A stretch of 6,705 bases of DNA, from positions 1-6,705 of the forward strand of contig JAEDNJ010000083.1 of assembly GCA_016302525.1 (NCBI GenBank), in the 5' to 3' direction. The stretch comes from Phascolarctobacterium sp. GTDB taxonomy: Bacteria; Bacillota; Negativicutes; Acidaminococcales; Acidaminococcaceae. The notes under the pieces were generated by a model, which saw only the letters and a list, made by a program, of their open reading frames with translations, had not been told where the DNA came from and ran no database searches. Shown here in pieces: positions 1 to 6,156 of this stretch. Position 1 is the first letter of the stretch. Each line of letters begins with the position of its first letter. Position numbers and translations under genes: made by a program.

Positions 1-2
1 CC

Positions 3-905
3 AACGCTGTTTCCAACACTCCTCCGAGTGGTATCGGCGAGGTTATCAAAACTATTTTAGCGAATATGGTTGCTAACCCGGTTGCTTCCTTGATGAATGC
101 AAACTATGTAGGTATTCTCTGCTGGGCTATCATTTTTGGTATTGGCACCAAATATTTAGCAAGCAAGGAAACCATCAAGGTTGCTTCTGATATTGCTGCT
201 ATCGTTTCTGCAGCTGTAGCTGCTATCATCCAGCTGGCTCCCTTCGGCATTATGGGCCTTGTTTATGATGCAGTTTCTGAAAGCGGTCTGGCTATCTTCA
301 CCACCTATGGCAAGCTGGTACTGCTTTTGGTAAGCGTTATGGCTATTTGCTCCTTGGTGCTGAATCCTTTCATTGCTTATATAATGCTCAAACGCAATCC
401 TTATCCGCTGCTGTGGCGTTGCCTGCGTGAGTCTGGCGTAACTGCCTTCTTCACCCGTAGCTCTGCTGCTAACATCCCTGTGAACATGAACCTCTGCGAG
501 CGTTTAGGCTTAGACAAGGATTTCTATTCTGTATCTATTCCTCTGGGTGCTACCATTAACATGGACGGTGCTGCTATCACCATCACCGTTATGACCCTGG
601 CTGTAGCTAACACTCTGGGTATCACTGTGGATATGCCCACTGCTGTGCTGCTGTCTATCATGGCAACTGTAGGCGCGTGCGGCGCTTCTGGTGTTGCTGG
701 CGGCTCTCTGCTCTTAATTCCCATGGCCTGCTCCTTATTCGGCATTGGCTCCGACATTGCTATGCAGGCTGTAGGCGTAGGCTTCATCATTGGCGTAGTG
801 CAAGACTCCTGCGAGACTGCTCTTAACTCCTCTGGTGACGTTTTCTTTGCGGCAACTGCTGAATTCCATGACCGCATGGCTCGTGGTGAAAAGGTTGATT
901 TCTAA
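3..905 (+). CDS. sstT: Na+/serine-threonine symporter SstT, 5'-truncated by window edge
   Basis: This is an inner-membrane symporter of the dicarboxylate/amino acid:cation symporter (DAACS/SLC1) family that imports serine and threonine with Na+. The frame is open from position 3, so the ATG at 66 is internal. About 300 residues are visible; SstT is usually about 400-415, so roughly 100-115 N-terminal residues lie upstream. Visible landmarks are the serine-rich re-entrant loop [14 protein letters not shown] (visible residues about 149-162), the Na+-site motif NMDGAA (D188), the second re-entrant loop [14 protein letters not shown], and the last-helix motif [12 protein letters not shown] (268-279). 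At the helix position where archaeal aspartate transporters have a substrate-carboxylate-binding arginine (GltPh R397), this protein has glutamate (E271), as in E. coli SstT. That fits a neutral substrate. Several long hydrophobic stretches support a membrane protein. A terminator follows directly. Family identity is very secure; serine/threonine specificity comes from family resemblance. Confidence 0.93.
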   Translation, partial: NAVSNTPPSGIGEVIKTILANMVANPVASLMNANYVGILCWAIIFGIGTKYLASKETIKVASDIAAIVSAAVAAIIQLAPFGIMGLVYDAVSESGLAIFTTYGKLVLLLVSVMAICSLVLNPFIAYIMLKRNPYPLLWRCLRESGVTAFFTRSSAANIPVNMNLCERLGLDKDFYSVSIPLGATINMDGAAITITVMTLAVANTLGITVDMPTAVLLSIMATVGACGASGVAGGSLLLIPMACSLFGIGSDIAMQAVGVGFIIGVVQDSCETALNSSGDVFFAATAEFHDRMARGEKVDF

Positions 906-917
906 TTTAAACTACTT

Positions 918-946
918 AGGCGCTTCTTTTTAGAGGCGCCTTTTTA
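918..946 (+). terminator. Rho-independent terminator after sstT
   Basis: AGGCGCTTCT (918-927) pairs with AGAGGCGCCT (932-941), giving a 10-bp stem with one G-U pair and a TTTT loop. Five T residues end the stem and follow it (941-945). It begins 13 nt after the sstT stop and separates sstT from the purL promoter. Confidence 0.9.
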
Positions 947-954
947 ATTACTCA

Positions 955-983
955 TTGCCTTAATGTAAGCATTGTGATAAAAT
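955..983 (+). promoter_or_regulatory. Predicted sigma-A promoter of purL
   Basis: A -35 box TTGCCT (955-960, 4/6 to consensus) lies 17 nt from a -10 box TAAAAT (978-983, 5/6), and the TG at 975-976 makes it an extended -10. Transcription would start near 990, leaving a leader of only about 50 nt. I see no purine riboswitch and no B. subtilis-type PurBox core (CCGAAC) in 906-1043. Confidence 0.65.
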
Positions 984-1029
984 AATTCTATCCATATGTC
1001 CATTTACTTTTTATATATCTACACTTTTT

Positions 1030-1035
1030 AGGAGG
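1030..1035 (+). promoter_or_regulatory. Shine-Dalgarno site deciding the purL start
   Basis: A perfect AGGAGG ends 8 nt before the ATG at 1044 and only 5 nt before an in-frame TTG at 1041. The spacing and the stronger codon favour ATG at 1044. Confidence 0.8.
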
Positions 1036-1043
1036 CATATTTG

Positions 1044-4000
1044 ATGAGTGCTATTAGAAGAATTTTTGTAGAGAAAAAGGATGCCTTTGCTGTTGAAGCG
1101 CATGGTCTTTTGGCAGATTTGCGCAACAATCTGGGCATGACTGCTTTGACAAGCATTCGTATTATTAATCGTTATGATGTTATGGGCTTGACCGACGAGG
1201 AATTTGCGATGGCTAAGGCTAATGTTCTGGCTGAGGCTCCCGTGGATTCTATTGTCGAGGAGGAGCTGCCCATTCCTGCTGGTGCCAAGGCTTTTGCTGT
1301 AGAGCTGCTGCCTGGCCAATATGACCAACGAGAAGACTTTGCCGAGCAATGTATTCAGCTGATTACCCAAAAGGAGCGCCCCATGGTTGCTTCTGCGAAG
1401 GTGTTCGTTTTAGAGGGGGCTTTGAGTGACGAGGAATTCGCAAAAATTAATGCTTACCTGATTAACCCCATTGAAGCGCGCGAGGCTGATTTAGCTAAGC
1501 CAGAAACTCTTATCAGCGCTAGCGAGGAGCCCGCAAATGTCAAGGTTATGACTGGCTTTATGGCTATGTCTAAGGAAGAAGCCGAGGCTCTGCGTAAGGA
1601 GCTGGGTCTGGCAATGAGCTTAGAGGACCTGCTGTGGTGCCAAAAATATTTCAATGAAGAGCACCGTGAGCCTACCATCACCGAAATTCGCGTGCTGGAT
1701 ACTTATTGGTCTGACCACTGTCGTCACACCACCTTTATGACTCATATTGAGGATGTAGATATTGTTCCTGGCACCTATACCAATCCTGTACAGGCTGCCT
1801 ATGATAAGTATATGGATGCTCGTGACCTTGTTTATGGTGCTGATACCGAGCGCCCCATCACCCTGATGGATATTGCTGTTATCGGCATGAAGAAGCTGCG
1901 TAAGGAGGGCAAGCTGGAGGATTTGGACCAATCCGAGGAAATCAATGCCTGCTCCATCGTCGTACCCATTGAGGTAGACGGCAAAACGGAGGATTGGCTG
2001 GTTATGTTCAAGAATGAAACCCATAACCATCCTACAGAAATTGAGCCCTTTGGTGGCGCTGCTACCTGCCTAGGCGGCGCTATTCGCGACCCGCTCTCTG
2101 GTCGTTCCTATGTATATCAGGCTATGCGTGTTACTGGCTGTGCTGATCCCCGTGTCGCTGTAGCCGATACCTTGGCTGGCAAGCTGCCGCAACGCAAGAT
2201 TACCATTGGTGCTGCTGCCGGCTATAGCTCCTACGGCAACCAAATTGGTCTGGCTACTGGCCATGTTCAAGAATACTACCACGACAAATTCGTGGCTAAG
2301 CGCATGGAGATTGGCGGCGTTATGGGTGCTGCTCCCAAGGAAATGGTACGCCGTGAGCGCCCTGCTGCCGGCGATATTGTCGTACTCCTGGGCGGCAAGA
2401 CGGGCCGTGATGGCTGTGGCGGTGCAACAGGCTCTTCCAAGGAGCACACTGTAGAGTCTCTGGCAACCTGCGGTGCAGAGGTACAAAAGGGCAATCCGCC
2501 TACCGAGCGTAAAATTCAACGCTTATTCCGCAATCCCGAGGTTACAGCTATGATTAAGCGCTGCAATGACTTTGGCGCTGGCGGCGTTTCTGTAGCCATC
2601 GGCGAGCTGACAGATGGTCTTGTTATCGACCTCGATAAGGTGCCCAAGAAATATGAAGGCTTAGATGGCACCGAGCTGGCTATTTCTGAATCTCAGGAGC
2701 GTATGGCTGTTGTTATCGAAGCTAAGAATCGTGATGCTTTCATTAAATTTGCTGACGAAGAAAACCTGGAAGCAACTGTTGTTGCAGAGGTTGTAGATAA
2801 TCCGCGCCTCGTTATGTACTGGCGTGGCGATAAGATTGTAGATTTGTCTCGTGCCTTCCTCGACACCAACGGTGTAGCTCAGCATACTAATGTAACTGTA
2901 GCTGAGGAAGAGGGCAAGAACGCCTTTGAGGCAATTCCCGCTGAGGTTAGCGGTGCTGCTGATTTAGAAAAGGCTTGGCTGGGCAACCTGTCCCGCCTCA
3001 ATGTGTGCAGCCAAAAGGGCCTGTCTGAGCGTTTTGACAGCACCATCGGTCGTGGCACTGTCCTGATGCCCTTTGGTGGCAAAACTCAGCTCACTCCGGC
3101 TGAGGGCATGGTAGGCCGTATTCCTGTGCTCCATGGCAACACCACTGCCGCTTCTGTAATGGCCTGCGGCTATAACCCCAATGTGGCTTGCTGGAGCCCC
3201 TTCCACGGCGCTATGTACGCTGTCACCGAGTCTGTAGTGCGTGCTGTTGCTCTGGGCGCTGACCCCGCTAAGCTGCGCCTGACCCTGCAGGAGTATTTCC
3301 CGAAGCTGCACGATAGCAAGAGCTGGGGACAACCCTTCAGCGCTCTCTTAGGCGCCTTCACCGCTATGGATGCCTTAGATCTGCCTGCTATTGGTGGCAA
3401 GGACTCCATGTCTGGCACTTTTATGGATAAGACCGTTCCGCCTACCCTGGTTTCCTTTGCTGTAGGTGTCATTGATGGCAATAAGGCTGTGTCTGCCGAA
3501 TTTAAGCAGGCTGGCGATAATGTTGTCTTCCTGTCCTGCGAGCGTGATGCTGCCGAGGTGCTGAACTTTGCTAAGCTGCGTGCAAATCTCACTGCTGTGC
3601 ATAAGGCAATTTTAGAGGGCAAGATTGTTGCTGCTGCTGCTGTCAAGGAGGGCGGTATTGCGGCTCTGGTTTCCACTATGTGCTTAGGCAATAAGCTGGG
3701 CTTTGAATTCATTAAGCCCTTTGCTGATACCGATAGCCTCTTTACGCTGCAGCCCGGCGGTATGGTGCTGGAGCTGGCTAACGGCGTAGCTGCTGAGGAT
3801 GTTTTTGCAGACCTCGATTACATGAACCTGGGCGAGGTTGTGTCTGAGCAGAAGATTGCTATCAATGATGTAGTGCTCTCTGGCGCTGCTCTGGAAGCTG
3901 CCTATATGAACACCCTGCAAAAAATCTTCCCCTATAAGCTGGCTGAGGTAGCTGAGCCTGCCGATATCAACCAACCCCTGTATAAGAACGAGCTGCCCCT

Positions 4001-4820
4001 GACTGCTCCCATTACCATTGCTAAGCCGCGTATCTTTATCCCAGTCTTCCCCGGCAACAACTGCGAGTACGACAGTGCTAAGGCCTTTGAAGAGGCTGGC
4101 GGCCTTGCTAAAACCTTTGTAGTGCGTAACCTGACCGCTGCAGCTATCGAAGAATCTGTAGAGGCCATGGTTAAATATATCAATGAATCGCAAATCGTGA
4201 TGATTCCCGGCGGCTTCTCTGCTGGTGACGAGCCGGACGGCTCTGGCAAGTTCATTGCGACCATGTTCCGCAATCCTCGCATTAAGGAGGCTATCAGCGA
4301 CCTGCTGAATAATCGTGATGGCTTAATGCTGGGTATCTGCAACGGCTTCCAGGCCTTGATTAAGCTGGGACTGGTGCCCTACGGCGAAATTCGCGAGCTG
4401 ACCAGCGAATCTCCGACCTTAACCTTCAACAACATTGGCCGCCATATTTCCCAAATTGTTACTACTCGCGTAGTATCCAACAAGAGCCCGTGGCTGAGCC
4501 TGTGTGAAGCTGGCGAAGAGCACGCTATTGCTGTGTCTCATGGTGAAGGCCGCTTCTACGCTCCCGAAAGCGTTATCAAGGAGCTGTTTGCTAATGGCCA
4601 GGTTGCTACGCAATATGTAAATGCTGAGGGTATTCCGACCATGAACACCCCCTATAATCCTAACGGCAGCCTCTACGCTATCGAGGGTATCACTAGCCCC
4701 GATGGCCGTGTACTGGGCAAGATGGGTCACAGCGAGCGTTATGCTAATGGCCTCTTCCGCAACATATATGGCGAAAAGGACCAAAAGCTGTTCCGTGGCG
4801 GCGTAGAATACTTCAAATAA
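1044..4820 (+). CDS. purL: Phosphoribosylformylglycinamidine synthase, single-chain synthetase-glutaminase fusion
   Basis: This is a cytosolic enzyme of de novo purine synthesis. It makes FGAM from FGAR, ATP and glutamine, with ammonia channelled from the glutaminase domain. The protein is 1,258 residues from the ATG at 1044, in the range of one-chain enzymes and unlike the split PurS/PurQ/PurL of many Bacillota. In order: a PurS-like N-terminal domain (about 1-150); a linker with DTYWSDHCRHTTF (H225); a first AIRS-type half with NETHNHPTEIEPFGG (H327, H329), GRDGCGGATGSS (about 454-465) and DFGAGGVS (D509); a second AIRS-type half with HGNTTAASVMACG (H697) and GGKDSMSG (D787); then a class I glutaminase from about 995. 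The glutaminase triad is visible as nucleophile C1099 in GICNGFQ, with H1229 and E1231 in GHSERY; HGEGRF (H1166) is also conserved. No frameshift or stop is seen. Arginine is almost always CGT/CGC, suggesting good expression. It has its own promoter and terminator, and no other pur gene is in the window. Confidence 0.97.
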   Translation: MSAIRRIFVEKKDAFAVEAHGLLADLRNNLGMTALTSIRIINRYDVMGLTDEEFAMAKANVLAEAPVDSIVEEELPIPAGAKAFAVELLPGQYDQREDFAEQCIQLITQKERPMVASAKVFVLEGALSDEEFAKINAYLINPIEAREADLAKPETLISASEEPANVKVMTGFMAMSKEEAEALRKELGLAMSLEDLLWCQKYFNEEHREPTITEIRVLDTYWSDHCRHTTFMTHIEDVDIVPGTYTNPVQAAYDKYMDARDLVYGADTERPITLMDIAVIGMKKLRKEGKLEDLDQSEEINACSIVVPIEVDGKTEDWLVMFKNETHNHPTEIEPFGGAATCLGGAIRDPLSGRSYVYQAMRVTGCADPRVAVADTLAGKLPQRKITIGAAAGYSSYGNQIGLATGHVQEYYHDKFVAKRMEIGGVMGAAPKEMVRRERPAAGDIVVLLGGKTGRDGCGGATGSSKEHTVESLATCGAEVQKGNPPTERKIQRLFRNPEVTAMIKRCNDFGAGGVSVAIGELTDGLVIDLDKVPKKYEGLDGTELAISESQERMAVVIEAKNRDAFIKFADEENLEATVVAEVVDNPRLVMYWRGDKIVDLSRAFLDTNGVAQHTNVTVAEEEGKNAFEAIPAEVSGAADLEKAWLGNLSRLNVCSQKGLSERFDSTIGRGTVLMPFGGKTQLTPAEGMVGRIPVLHGNTTAASVMACGYNPNVACWSPFHGAMYAVTESVVRAVALGADPAKLRLTLQEYFPKLHDSKSWGQPFSALLGAFTAMDALDLPAIGGKDSMSGTFMDKTVPPTLVSFAVGVIDGNKAVSAEFKQAGDNVVFLSCERDAAEVLNFAKLRANLTAVHKAILEGKIVAAAAVKEGGIAALVSTMCLGNKLGFEFIKPFADTDSLFTLQPGGMVLELANGVAAEDVFADLDYMNLGEVVSEQKIAINDVVLSGAALEAAYMNTLQKIFPYKLAEVAEPADINQPLYKNELPLTAPITIAKPRIFIPVFPGNNCEYDSAKAFEEAGGLAKTFVVRNLTAAAIEESVEAMVKYINESQIVMIPGGFSAGDEPDGSGKFIATMFRNPRIKEAISDLLNNRDGLMLGICNGFQALIKLGLVPYGEIRELTSESPTLTFNNIGRHISQIVTTRVVSNKSPWLSLCEAGEEHAIAVSHGEGRFYAPESVIKELFANGQVATQYVNAEGIPTMNTPYNPNGSLYAIEGITSPDGRVLGKMGHSERYANGLFRNIYGEKDQKLFRGGVEYFK

Positions 4821-4834
4821 ATAAATCTCGACAT

Positions 4835-4872
4835 AAAAAACGAGCTGTTTCCAGGTGGAGCAGCTCGTTTTT
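4835..4872. terminator. Bidirectional terminator shared by purL and panE
   Basis: CGAGCTG (4841-4847) pairs with CAGCTCG (4861-4867). The A-run at 4835-4840 pairs with the T-run at 4868-4872, and the stem can extend inward through 4848-4851 with 4857-4860 including G-U pairs. Read in either direction the stem ends in a U-run. It lies 14 nt past the purL stop and about 24 nt past the panE stop, so it suits both converging genes. Confidence 0.9.
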
Positions 4873-4895
4873 GTGCTTATAAAGTTTTTAGTTAT

Positions 4896-5801
4896 TTAGC
4901 GGATTTTGCCAGCGTTCTTTTCTTCCAGGCATTTGATAGCGTGATAAGCAAATTCGTTGAAGGGAACCTCTAGCTTAAGCTCCTTCGCCATCTTGATAAG
5001 GGCGCCGGAAAACATTTCGATTTCTGTTTCGCGCTTAGCGTCAAGGTCCTGCAGGGTAGAGTAGCGCGCGTCCGGGCTCGCTTTGCTGGCCTTAGGCGGG
5101 TCAACAATGATACCCTTGGCAGCAGCCACGAGAGCCACCTCATCATGCATACGTTGGCTGATGTAGGCTAAATGCTCGCTGTCAGTGTAGGCGCCGAGGC
5201 CGCAGTTAATAATAGCCTGAGGCAGATTTTTGCTGATATTCAAAGCATATTTATTCCAAATAGCCTTATTGATGTTGTCGCTCACGCGATAGCGGAAGCT
5301 AGTGCCATCAAGGGCAGCAGAGAGGGCTTCTGTTTTAGCAGAGGGCTTGCCGTCCTCCTCACCAAAGGTCAGGCCCAGAGTTTTAGCAGGATTAAATTTA
5401 ATGCTATTGCCCACCCTTTGGGAAGCAATGAACATGAAGGAGGGCAGCATATGCTCTGCGCCAATGTGGGCGCCGATAACAGCTTCGCTGTCTACACCGT
5501 TCATGGGGCTGATGACGAGTGTATGCTCAGCCACAATTTTCTCCAGCATAGGCAGAACGCTGGCCAGGGCACCATATTTTACCCCCACGATTACAAGGTC
5601 TGCTCCCTGAGCTTCTGCAGGAGCTTTAACATTGAGCTTATATTGTTGGTCGTTGATAACGATTCCCTCAGCTTCAAGACGGGCCTTGCGCTCACCCTCG
5701 GCAATAATCCAAAAGTTATCCTGAAATTTTTCTGTTAAGCAGCTGATAAAGTAAGCGCCGATAGCTCCGGCACCGATTAGAGCAATAGTTTTGATTTGCA
5801 T
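4896..5801 (-). CDS. panE: 2-dehydropantoate 2-reductase (ketopantoate reductase, ApbA/PanE family)
   Basis: Members of this family are cytosolic and reduce ketopantoate to pantoate with NADPH, a step towards pantothenate and CoA. The product is 301 residues, a normal length. The N-terminal Rossmann fold shows GAGAIG at residues 10-15 for the dinucleotide, and K75 in VKYGAL may correspond to the substrate-region lysine. The C-terminal half carries the family signature K-x3-N-x3-N at K184, N188 and N192, matching K176/N180/N184 of E. coli PanE. RETEIE places E260 where E. coli has the catalytic-site E256. The ATG is preceded by AGGAGG (5812-5807) with 5 nt of spacing. The gene stands alone, convergent to purL and divergent from the last gene, with no panB, panC or panD nearby. 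Paralogues acting on other 2-oxo acids are common, so the family is secure but ketopantoate as substrate is inferred. Confidence 0.87.
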   Translation of the reverse strand: MQIKTIALIGAGAIGAYFISCLTEKFQDNFWIIAEGERKARLEAEGIVINDQQYKLNVKAPAEAQGADLVIVGVKYGALASVLPMLEKIVAEHTLVISPMNGVDSEAVIGAHIGAEHMLPSFMFIASQRVGNSIKFNPAKTLGLTFGEEDGKPSAKTEALSAALDGTSFRYRVSDNINKAIWNKYALNISKNLPQAIINCGLGAYTDSEHLAYISQRMHDEVALVAAAKGIIVDPPKASKASPDARYSTLQDLDAKRETEIEMFSGALIKMAKELKLEVPFNEFAYHAIKCLEEKNAGKIR

Positions 5802-5846
5802 AAGAGCCTCCTAGGTTTAAGTTAATAGTATTATTTCGTTAGTTTT

Positions 5847-5875
5847 ATTCTAGCAAAAGAAGCTCCTGGACGCAA
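5847..5875 (-). promoter_or_regulatory. Predicted promoter of panE
   Basis: On the minus strand a -10 box TAGAAT (5852-5847, 5/6) is preceded by TGC, making an extended -10. A weak -35 TTGCGT (5875-5870, 3/6) lies 17 nt upstream. The start would be near 5840, about 40 nt before the ATG. The extended -10 is the stronger part of the evidence. Confidence 0.55.
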
Positions 5876-5918
5876 GAAAAAATGCTTGCATAAAGGTAAT
5901 TTAATAGTTTTATAAGAA

Positions 5919-5957
5919 AATACTTTACGAAAGTCAAACAAAATACTTGACTAAAGT
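5919..5957. repeat. Two copies of a 16-nt dyad motif, candidate operator
   Basis: AATACTTTACGAAAGT (5919-5934) and AATACTTGACTAAAGT (5942-5957) agree at 14 of 16 positions. Each is internally symmetric: ACTTT/AAAGT around 3 nt in the first, TACTT/AAGTA around 5 nt (to 5958) in the second. Their starts are 23 bp apart, about two helical turns, so dimers would sit on nearly the same DNA face. The second copy covers the -35 box of the plus-strand promoter, where a bound protein should block RNA polymerase. I cannot name the regulator. Confidence 0.6.
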
Positions 5958-5975
5958 AAAATAAAGTGCTAATAT
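5947..5975 (+). promoter_or_regulatory. Predicted promoter of the DUF2442 gene
   Basis: A -35 box TTGACT (5947-5952, 5/6) and a -10 box TAATAT (5970-5975, 4/6) are spaced by 17 nt. The TG at 5967-5968 precedes the -10 by one base, giving an extended -10. The start would fall near 5982. The -35 box lies inside the second dyad copy. Confidence 0.7.
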
Positions 5976-6142
5976 ATAGCTCGTAAGGCGACTGCAAAAC
6001 TAATGTTGTGAGAGCAAAAGCTGAAAAGTAAGCTTAGCAAGCTAGGCTTATAGAGAGCATAAGAGCAGATACTTGTGCAGAAAAGGTGGCAAGGAATATT
6101 AGTAAAGCAGCTGCAAATGCAGGCTTAAGTAAAAGCCATGTG

Positions 6143-6155
6143 AAGGAGCAAGGAG
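6143..6155 (+). promoter_or_regulatory. Tandem Shine-Dalgarno sequences before the last gene
   Basis: AAGGAG occurs at 6143-6148 and again at 6150-6155. The first is 8 nt from the ATG at 6157 and well placed. The second is only 1 nt away and probably not used. This supports the chosen start. Confidence 0.65.
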
Positions 6156-6156
6156 A

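Larger units (their letters stand above)
5802..6156. other. Divergent intergenic region between panE and the DUF2442 gene
   Basis: This 355-nt spacer contains no convincing gene. The panE side (5802-5880) holds its ribosome site and promoter. An A/T-rich middle (5881-5975) holds the repeated dyad motif and a plus-strand promoter. The remainder (about 5982-6156) would be a transcribed leader of about 175 nt with one clear hairpin (6029-6050) and a weaker one (GGCTT 6122-6126 with AAGCC 6133-6137). Neither hairpin is followed by a T-run, and I recognise no riboswitch class. Confidence 0.7.

Noticed and set aside
66..68. ATG at 66 as the sstT start
   Set aside because: The reading frame is open and protein-like upstream to the window edge, and starting here would remove the family's first transmembrane segments.
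1041..1043. TTG at 1041 as the purL start, giving 1,259 residues
   Set aside because: The adjacent ATG at 1044 is the stronger codon and lies 8 nt from AGGAGG, against 5 nt for TTG.
1011..4784. Many long open frames on the minus strand across purL
   Set aside because: They are antisense to a complete conserved enzyme, have no ribosome sites I could see, and read as low-complexity protein without recognisable motifs. Biased codon use in purL explains them.
5172..5738. A 188-codon plus-strand frame across panE, plus a second one at 5302-5610
   Set aside because: Both lie antisense to panE, whose catalytic motifs and ribosome site are clear.
5886..5916. Alternative plus-strand promoter TTGCAT with TATAAG
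   Set aside because: Spacing is 19 nt and the -35 matches only 3/6. The promoter at 5947-5975 is much better.
6083..6096. AAGGTGGCAAGGAA resembling a T-box core
   Set aside because: It lacks the conserved T-box end (GNACCGCG), and no terminator or specifier-loop structure surrounds it.
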